DNA from: Nephromyces sp. MM_2019
Lineage: Eukaryota > Apicomplexa > Aconoidasida > Nephromycida
Length of the DNA stretch: 30,573 bases
Direction: 5' to 3'
Assembly: GCA_015657535.1 (NCBI GenBank)
Contig: JADHZB010001860.1
Coordinates: 1-30,573 of the forward strand
Shown here: positions 23,335-30,573 of the stretch, in pieces
Numbering within the stretch: position 1 is the first letter of the stretch
How the letters are laid out: each line of letters starts with the position of its first letter
The notes under the pieces: generated by a model
Seen by the model: only the letters and a program-made list of their open reading frames with translations
Told to the model about the DNA's origin: nothing
Databases searched by the model: none
Translations under genes and position numbers: made by a program

Positions 23335-24100
23335 TTATACACATTTTCCATAAATATATAATACATCATCAAGTGGAAATTGACTATACACACGTCCCTG
23401 ATTACCTAAAATTTCATTTCACATAATTGGACACAGAGTTTAATATGTAGGATTTACATACACAGTCCAACTGACCCCTCAAAAAGTCCTTTACACTCTT
23501 TATCACCACTTCCATTCAAATACCTATCTTCAAGTGGATGTATCTCTAAGGAGCGTACACACAACCTATAACCACCTCACATTGTCTTCATATACCTACT
23601 GTCTTCCTATACCCATTTTCCTATACTTGTTTCCCTTCCTCTTTATATACCTCCTATCTCTCTATACCCATTTACTGCCTTATTTATCTATCTTCCCATA
23701 TACTTTGTCTTCCTATTTCCCCTGTCTTCATATCCCCCTTGTCTCCCTATACCCATATCCTACATACACGTCGTGTCTTCAATTGGAAACAAGGAGTCTC
23801 ACTCCTCCTAATAACTTTGAGACGTACTTCTCCTTGTTTTTTAACTTATTTAGCTTCTAGACATCTACTCCGAGCTAGCTATATACCCTATTCCTCTGTC
23901 TTTACCTATACCATATTTCGCTGCTTACACCTACAACCTATTCCTCTGTCTTCAACTACAGCCTATTCCACTGGCTGCACTTATGCCCTTAAATTTTGAG
24001 GAGTATATACTGATTACACTTCCTCTTCTATTAAACACATTTAGAAATAATTTGGGTGGAAATTTCACAACTTTTAGATTTATAATTTTAGGTTGTATTT
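23335..24100 (-). CDS. unrecognised protein, at least four exons
   Basis: I do not recognise the family. Exons are 24100-23960, 23844-23768, about 23543-23462 and 23405-23335. They encode, in order, KVVKFPPKLFLNVFNRRGSV and onward; KKQGEVRLKVIRRSETPCF and onward; IHPLEDRYLNGSGDKECKG then LFEGSVGLC; and NQGRVYSQFPLDDVLYIYGK. Donors are GTAGTT, GTATGT and GTATGT, and phases agree. The third exon's acceptor is uncertain (phase 0 at 23543 fits best). The chain may stop at TAA 23335-23337 or splice from GTATAA at 23340 to a further exon near 23228. The 5' end is incomplete; another coding-like stretch lies near 24180-24230 (QKLLTFIWRFIGLNQ or an alternative frame). Two of the introns are made of a purine-rich degenerate repeat. 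Confidence 0.58.
23566..23767 (-). repeat. degenerate purine-rich intron repeat (ggtatagg/aagaca)
   Basis: On the - strand this intron repeats variants of gggtataggaagacag and ggtatatgaagacaa at irregular spacing of about 17-35 bp. Related copies (ggaataggytgtag, gaagacagaggaatagg) occur in the upstream intron, 23845-23959. The + strand is therefore pyrimidine-rich and stands out from the CA/TG/TA repeats elsewhere. Confidence 0.7.
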
Positions 24101-24231
24101 CTCATTGATATAACAAATTGGATTTATTCAATTTGGAATTCTGAGCAGTTCAAACACACACAAAAATGTTGTTTTTTGGTTCAATCCAATAAATCTCCAA
24201 ATAAATGTTAATAATTTTTGAGTAATTTTGA

Positions 24232-24674
24232 TATTCAATTTTTAATTACATATACACACATACATCTTAGCTTGATTTTGTGATTATAGGTGTTTATTGG
24301 TGTGTATAGATGTGTATGGACGTGTTATAGATATATATATGTGCTTATAGTTGTATATTGGAGTAGGTCTGTGTGTAGATATAGATATAGGTGTGTATAT
24401 GTGTATATATAGAAAATATGTATATGAAAAAAATTGTATATATATATATAGAAAAATTGTGTATATAATTTGAGGATATAGATATGGTTAAAGAATATAT
24501 GGGTAATATATTTTAATATATATATATATTTAGATAAATATTTACACTTATGATATAATATTAGTGTCTGTCTGTGTATTGATTTATCTAATTATATATA
24601 TGTGTATATAAGGTTTAGATGTGTGTATATAAATCAATCATTTTTATTTTCTTAAAAAAAAACTAATTACAAAT
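24232..24674. other. divergent spacer between the unrecognised gene and bL10
   Basis: TG-flavoured on the + strand with (TA)n runs near 24437-24450 and 24520-24529. It should hold promoters for both directions. No RNA gene or further exon is seen with confidence. Confidence 0.5.
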
Positions 24675-25802
24675 ATGTATATACTTAATAAGAAAATTTC
24701 ATTATATATAATTATTACACTATATTTTATGACATATATAACATCATATAAACCTATATATACACACACATCAACTCCTACACACATATTAATAAATAAT
24801 AAACATTATAATAAATTATATAGTCAAAAATGTAGTGGTATAAGTACAACTAAAAAAGGTAAACAACACACAATTTCGAATATTTCAAATTATCTCAATT
24901 TTACACATCTCCTCATACAATTTGATGCAAAATTTTTTACACCTACACAACGTCATGATTTCCTTGTTTATATTGTTAACAAATTATCAACATATATGAA
25001 AACACACAACATCAACACTACTATACCCATTGAAAAAGAATGGTCAGAAATGTGTGTAGATAGGCCTATTCCACTTGTATTATCTGCTATGGATCCTAGG
25101 CTAATAAATGATAATACTATACCGCCAATTTCATTGAAAATAATTAAAAACACACTCATGGAGAAAGCTATACAATCTTACACACAACACAAACACACAC
25201 TTGATAATCTTCCAGGTAATTATACACACTCTTGTACAAAATTCTTATTGATTATCTATTTAATTATATATTTCTATATATAAATATACATATTTAACTA
25301 TATATACATAAACACATACTATAAATTATACATATATCCACACACACAAACATATACATATATATATATATATTAAATAATAATTATAGGTGATAATGAA
25401 CAATCTACACACACTATCGAGGCTCAAATAAATAATAATTTTACACACATTTTACCTCATTTAACTATGGAAAATTGTTATTTATTTATAACATTACCAG
25501 AATTAGCATTACCTACTCTAAAAGTTGTTGATGAATATATAAAATTTGATAAAGATTTTAGAAATAATCAAAAATTAAAAAATTTTATTTTTGAGGGGGA
25601 AATGTACACACAAGATAAGGTTAAATATATGATTAATTTACCCTCTAAACACTATTTATATCAAAAAATTGGATATTTATTACTAAGGCCACATACACAC
25701 ATGAGAGATCTTATTAAATCTCCTCTTCAACGCATTATGAACATTCTTACATTACACACACACACTCATCAAATATCTCATCAAAATACTACACACACAT
25801 AA
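24675..25802 (+). CDS. rplJ: bacterial-type ribosomal protein bL10, probably plastid-targeted (two exons)
   Basis: bL10 anchors the L7/L12 stalk to the large ribosomal subunit. Exons are 24675-25215 and 25390-25802; donor GTAATT, acceptor TATAG, phase 1, 317 residues in all. Matches to bacterial L10 are ISLKIIKNTLMEKAIQS (compare the VVRNTL region), NCYLFITLPELALPTLKVVDEY, FIFEGEMYTQDKVKYMINLP (the AFEGE...LATLP region) and a C-terminal helix, DLIKSPLQRIMNIL. About 75 residues precede the domain. Residues 1-25 are a typical signal peptide (KKISLYIIITLYFMTYITS). The following stretch is Lys/Asn/Ser/Thr/His-rich without acidic residues, as in apicoplast transit peptides. A mitochondrial home is less likely because of the hydrophobic signal. 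Short Thr-His runs reflect CA repeats. Confidence 0.88.
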
Positions 25803-26387
25803 ATTTATATATATATATATATATATATGTTAGTTATATTATATATGTATTATATTAACGAAAATAAAATTAATTTTAATTATACATACACACTAGAAAC
25901 AAAAAGTTATATATAGAGATTAAATAGAAATTATATACACACACATAACACAATTTATACAAATCACACAAATTACATACAGATCACATCAAGCAAATTA
26001 TATACTTACACATATATATATATATATATATATATATCTTTGTAAGAATTTCACTTAATTTGATTAATTTTTTGTTCAATTGTTTAATAATTTATTTTTT
26101 GTTTTAATAAAAATATACACACACATTCAACAGACTAAAATATCTAACATATTAATTTAAAAATAATGCGTGTGTATATTTATAATATGTAGTAAAAGAA
26201 TATCTTATATATGAAATCACATATAAAACTTATCTATATATGTTTATGTATTTATGTGTGTATATATAAGTGTGTATGTACTTGTGTGTGTGTGTGTGTG
26301 TGTGTGTTTGTGTGTTTGTGTAATATACAAAATCATTATATAAGATAAATGTGTGTGTAGAATTAGAATATATAATATTAATAACAA
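25803..26387. other. convergent spacer with (TA)n and (TG)n tracts
   Basis: Between the ends of bL10 and POLE2. It holds (TA)n at about 25808-25828 and 26012-26036 and (TG)n at 26284-26307. No coding segment found. Confidence 0.6.
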
Positions 26388-26550
26388 CTAAGGTATACGA
26401 AATCGTTTAGTTTGATGTTCAAAACAATTATAAGCCAAAAATGATTGAGATTGAATAAAATCTTCACCTAATTAATTACAGTGTATGTTTGTGTATATAT
26501 AAGTTTGTGTATGTGTGTATGTGTATGTATGTGTGTGTGTGTGTGTATGT
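26280..26550. repeat. (TG)n tracts around the last POLE2 exon
   Basis: tg runs at 26284-26320 and 26501-26551 flank the terminal exon of POLE2. The second lies in the last intron close to the acceptor at 26468. Confidence 0.85.
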
Positions 26551-27351
26551 GTTTAATATATAATAATTTTAAAATAATTTAGTTATAATTATAACGAACT
26601 TATCTAATTTTACACACGTATACACACTTATATATATATATATATATATATCAAAATACGCATTATTTTACTCATATGTGTACACATTTATGTATAATAA
26701 TATAAAAATTATTTTACACACATTAACATTATAATTATTACACACATTTACCTGAATTACATATAATTGAATCTGCTATATTATTGCTGGATGTGTCTTC
26801 AATAAATGATGGAACTTCTAAATCAGCAAGGCATATCTAAATTATATTTATAAACAAATAGATATGTGTGTGTGTTGTGTGTGTATATATATAAATATAA
26901 ATATATGTGTGTATTGTGTGTGTGTATATATAAATGTATATATATTTGTGTGTATTGTGTGTGTATAGATAGATATGTATATATATGTGTGGATATTGTA
27001 TGTGGGTATATAAATATGCTTGAATATATATATGTGTATGTATGTATTGTGTGTGTTTATACATATATGTGTTTATTGTGGGTAGGTGTGGGTAGGTAAA
27101 TTGTGTGGGTAGGTAAATTGTGTGAGTAGGTAAATTGTGTGTGTGTGTAAATCAATATACCAAATCAGGTAGAGGATATAATCTAAGTGCTTGATCAAAA
27201 TATTTAAATGTTCGATGATCAAATTTAATTGGGAAGATGTGTGCTTGTCCAACCAAGGTAGAAATTACCTAAATATATGTATTATCACACACACATATAC
27301 ACATAAGTATATATACACATAAATATACACACACATATAAATATACACACA

Positions 27352-27390
<39 letters not shown>

Positions 27391-29378
27391 TTATTTATAG
27401 TTATTATTGTATATTGTTTTTAGGAAGTGTTGTATGTGTATTCGTTTGGGTAAAAATAACACATACAAATATATATATATTAAGTGTGTGTGTGTATATA
27501 TATAACATATATATATATATACACACACTTATATATATTTACCATTTGAGTAATATTTGGGCTATCTATAGTCTTATCAGTATTTCTAACTTCAATAGCA
27601 TCTCTTAGTAATAAATTAAGAGAGTTATTTCTAAAAAATATTAGTTTGTGTGTAAGATATCTTATCCTAGTAAACAAATAAAAATGTGTAAAATTATTAT
27701 TATTAAATAGAATATTTTATATATATACATATATATATATATATTTGAGTGTATATATATGTTTATATGTATATATATATTTGTATGTAAATTTATAGAT
27801 ATATGTATATATATAATTGTGTGTATATATATATTTGTGTGTATATATAAATGTGTGTATTACCTGCATGGATTAGTTGTAAATATGATTTTCCCTTTAC
27901 AAGAAGGAAATTCCGTTTCTAATCTTTCTGTGTGTAAAATTGATTAATTTTTAAAAAATGTGTAAATTTGATAAATATCAAATAAAGCTATTTAAATCAA
28001 ATAATATATGTAGCATACACACATTAATCGATATTCTAATAATATATATATATGTTCACATATATATATATACATAAAGTGAAACACATCTACACACACA
28101 TATATATATATATATACATAAAGTGAAACACATCTACACACACACATATATATATATATAAATATATATAATTTAAAAAATATTGTGTGTACCTTGGAAG
28201 TTTCGAGTAGCCATTCTTTGTATGGGTAAACGAGGTATAGTTTCTAAAACCAATATATTTACACACAATGTAATATATATATATATATATAGCATATACA
28301 AACAAACACATATACATATACACACACAAGCACATATAGACATTATAATTATTAGATTTACCAGGGGCAAAAGTAGCGTCAAAGGGTCCAGGTACAAATA
28401 TCAAATAACAATCTTTTAAATATACACACACATATATATATATATGTGTATGCGTATAGGTATAATATATATAGTTTGATAGGTTAATACATATATATAT
28501 ATATGTGTCTGTGTCTATGTAATATACATATATATATTAATACACATATCTATATATAAATGTGTGTGAGTGTATGTGTGTGTGTAATATATATATATAT
28601 ATACATATATATGTTACTAGTTAAAATATCAGAGTGTTGTTTGCTAAGTAAATTATATAAATTTTCAAATCCACGCTCATATATATCTTTGGTTTTCAAA
28701 TTATATTTTTGTGTGCAAAAATTGCCCATAAAAACAAATCCAACTGGTAAAGAATTACTACCTAGAAAGACTGTATATAAAATGTGTGTGTGTGTTTACA
28801 CACACATGACAATATGAGTAAATGTATGTAAAAATATGTGTGAAAAATCGATAAAAATATGTGTGAAAAATCGATAAAAATATGGTTTTCTAAGCGATTT
28901 TAGGTTGGATTATACATACATAAAAAATATATATATAATTGTTTTCATCCCATGTGTATGTAGTTATATATATATATATAAATATAGCTATATATATATG
29001 TGTGTGTATGTGTGTGTGTCTGTAAGTGTGTGTGTGTGTATGTGTGTGTGTGTGTATGTTTAAGTGTGTGTATGTGTGTGTGTGTATGTGTGTGTGTGTA
29101 TGTGTGTGTGTGTGTATGTGTGTGTGTGTGTATGTTTAAGTGTGTGTATGTGTGTGTGTGTATGTGTGTGTGTGTGTATGTTTAAGTGTGTGTATGTTTA
29201 AGTGTGTATATCTATATATGTGTGTGTACATACTTTCAAACATTTTATTAAGGAGTTCAATTGTTTCAATTTTATCAAAATAAATTTCACTTAATATTAT
29301 CCATTGTGCATTTATAGGTTGGGGAGATAATTTTAATTTTAACTCATAATCTGATATATTTGACTACGTGTACACACG

Positions 29379-29419
<41 letters not shown>

Positions 29420-29757
29420 GTGTGTGTGCATATGTATGTGTGTATGTATATATAAATATATATGTTGTTTTATTTTTAGATTATTAGAAATAAATAAAGC
29501 ATAAAAGAATATGTAAACTTTGTAAAATTCTTTTACATAGATAGTTTTACAAGAAGTTCTAAATAAATGTGTGTATGAAATTGTATTTAGTATTGAATTA
29601 TGTGTAAATATTTGTATAGTAAATGTATAAATAGTTGTGTGTGTGTGTGTGCATGTATGTAAAAAGTATTAATAAATTTTCACTTAGAACGTACAAGTTG
29701 ACTTTCAGTCAAATTTCCCCCAAAAAGATCCTTTTCTTTCTTCTCAAATGAAGGGTC

Positions 29758-29788
<31 letters not shown>

Positions 29789-30323
29789 TTATGTGTGTGT
29801 GTGTGTGTGTGCATGTGTGTGTTTGTATATGTGTGAATATGTATATGTATGTGTGTAGATGTGTGTGTGTATGTGTAATTGTGTGTTAATATATAAATAT
29901 GTATATATCTAAGTGTGTGTGCATGTACAAATTTATACCTCTCGGTGGGTGCATCATTTCAATAACATCAAATTTCTTATAAGAACTCTAAGAGTACACA
30001 ATTATACACACACATATATATTTATATATATTTATATAACTATATATACATATGCTGAAACAATCAAGGAATTGCATACACATGTGTAATTATGTATATA
30101 AGTATACAATTTTATGTATTTGTACATATAAGTATATATATATATATATGTGTGTAAATAACTATATAATGTGTAAATCAATTCACACATAAATTTATTA
30201 TAAGTTTTATATTACGTTCATTTTGCCTCTAATTAGAATGATGTGGCCCTCACAATAAATACCAACATTTGCTATAAACTGTGTATTAAAAAGAATTTTA
30301 ATTAAATACACACACACACACAG

Positions 30324-30354
<31 letters not shown>

Positions 30355-30573
30355 AATTAATATATATACACACAAAGTACAGCATAAACAGTACAGATAC
30401 CTCCCCCAACACACCTCTCCACATATAAACAACACGCACACAACACACACAACACACACACACACACATACATCTTTTTGAAAATCAAGTATAATTTCCA
30501 TACGAGTGCCTTGGAGTGTAATTTGACCATCGCGATTTCGTTTAAGTGTGCCCAAAATATGTTGGTCCTCTAA
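26388..30573 (-). CDS. POLE2: DNA polymerase epsilon subunit B (DPB2/POLE2), 13 exons, 5' end outside window
   Basis: The B subunit supports the leading-strand polymerase and its link to the CMG helicase. Exons are 30573-30472, 30278-30216, 29987-29939, 29756-29695, 29363-29234, 28761-28618, 28412-28362, 28243-28193, 27927-27864, 27666-27543, 27268-27161, 26836-26752 and 26467-26388. All introns are GT-AG and in frame, giving 370 residues and TAG 26388-26390. An OB-fold part comes first (LGTLKRNRDGQITLQGTRME, then IYCEGHIILIRGKMN and HPPRD). The calcineurin-like phosphoesterase fold follows: QWIILSEIYFD, GFVFMGNF, LIFVPGPFDATFAP, IIFTTNPCRIRYLTHKLI, GQAHIFPI and RLYPLPDLICLAD. The order and spacing match human POLE2 to its end (CNSGEDF against INPGSF). 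As in other B subunits, the phosphoesterase metal ligands are not evident (LSEIYFD, GNF, GPFD), so the domain is probably structural. The missing 5' part should encode the N-terminal domain. Some small acceptor choices (29987, 29363) are less sure. Confidence 0.93.
27080..27142. repeat. 17-bp tandem repeat in POLE2 intron
   Basis: The unit gggtaggtaaattgtgt occurs at 27090, 27107 and, with one change, 27124. It is preceded by a partial copy and lies in the intron at 26837-27160. Confidence 0.85.
27480..27532. repeat. composite inverted repeat in POLE2 intron (TG-TA / TA-CA)
   Basis: An arm of tg repeat followed by (TA)n is mirrored, after a three- to four-base loop, by (TA)n followed by ac repeat. 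The whole 50-bp block is nearly self-complementary. It lies about 10 bp inside the donor end of the intron at 27269-27542. Confidence 0.85.
28057..28150. repeat. tandem duplication of about 44 bp in POLE2 intron
   Basis: Two copies of a block holding (TA)n, then cataaagtgaaacacatc, then (ac)n, differing in the length of the TA and CA runs. They lie in the intron at 27928-28192. Confidence 0.85.
28782..28883. repeat. inverted tg/ac repeat and 23-bp direct repeat
   Basis: At 28782-28808 a tg run faces an ac run across a ttt loop (atgtgtgtg...cacacacat). Nearby, 28829-28883 holds a 23-bp unit, tatgtgtgaaaaatcgataaaaa, in two full copies and a part. Both are in the intron at 28762-29233. Confidence 0.8.
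28995..29215. repeat. compound TG minisatellite in POLE2 intron
   Basis: tg runs punctuated by tatg and by four copies of tatgtttaagtgtgtg (about 29056, 29131, 29178 and 29197). Length change by slippage and unit duplication is likely. Confidence 0.85.
29380..29414. repeat. (TA)n tract in POLE2 intron
   Basis: About 34 bp of pure ta repeat near the acceptor end of the intron at 29364-29694, flanked by acac on one side and tgtg on the other. Similar tracts lie at about 27356-27386 and 30323-30350. Confidence 0.9.

Noticed and set aside
23534..23999. Pro/Tyr/Leu-rich frames of 108 and 86 residues on the + strand
   Set aside because: They are antisense to better exons on the - strand and reflect the pyrimidine-rich degenerate repeat.
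26837..27099. Tyr/Ile/His-rich frames on both strands
   Set aside because: They cover a TG/TA-repeat intron of POLE2 between two verified exons.
1..30573. tRNA, rRNA, CRISPR arrays, transposons, telomere repeats
   Set aside because: I looked on both strands and saw no cloverleaf, spaced identical repeats, transposase or terminal inverted repeats. The tandem repeats present are ordinary micro- and minisatellites.

Overview
This looks like nuclear DNA of an AT-rich, intron-bearing protist. The most likely source is an apicomplexan or related alveolate with a complex plastid. The evidence is a bacterial-type ribosomal protein bL10 gene whose product carries a signal peptide followed by a basic, Asn/Ser/Thr-rich leader (the apicoplast-type bipartite targeting signal), canonical GT-AG introns, and very high AT content with heavy (CA/TG)n and (TA)n simple repeats. 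I could not assign a genus.

Layout from left to right: an unrecognised two-exon gene with a signal-peptide-like first exon (+, 2023-3737); an unrecognised three-exon gene (-, 4360-6572); scattered coding-like exons of an unrecognised, probably membrane, protein (+, about 6677-9147); a PP4/PPX-type Ser/Thr phosphatase (-, 9446-10366); a doubtful small gene (+, about 12566-12858); a nine-exon HAD-like/riboflavin kinase fusion (-, 13610-17201); a single-exon VPS33 Sec1/Munc18 protein (+, 19897-22320); an unrecognised gene of at least four exons (-, about 23335-24100); organelle-targeted bL10 with two exons (+, 24675-25802); and the B subunit of DNA polymerase epsilon, 13 exons, 5' end outside the window (-, 26388-30573).

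Several of these genes are seen only after splicing by eye. The RFK and POLE2 genes are strings of exons mostly of 45-144 bp (RFK exon 1 is longer) in introns built from microsatellites. Every junction I propose keeps the reading frame, and the joined proteins match their families end to end.

As annotated, the genes alternate in strand without exception (+ - + - + - + - + -), making divergent and convergent pairs. The longest divergent gap (17202-19896) changes abruptly from (TG)n to (CA)n on the + strand, so both flanking genes have CA-rich, G-poor sense leaders. CA repeats also enter coding sequence in frame as Thr-His runs. The genes are unrelated housekeeping functions (vesicle tethering, flavin metabolism, phosphatase signalling, plastid translation, DNA replication); nothing suggests an operon-like pathway, a mobile element or a defence system.
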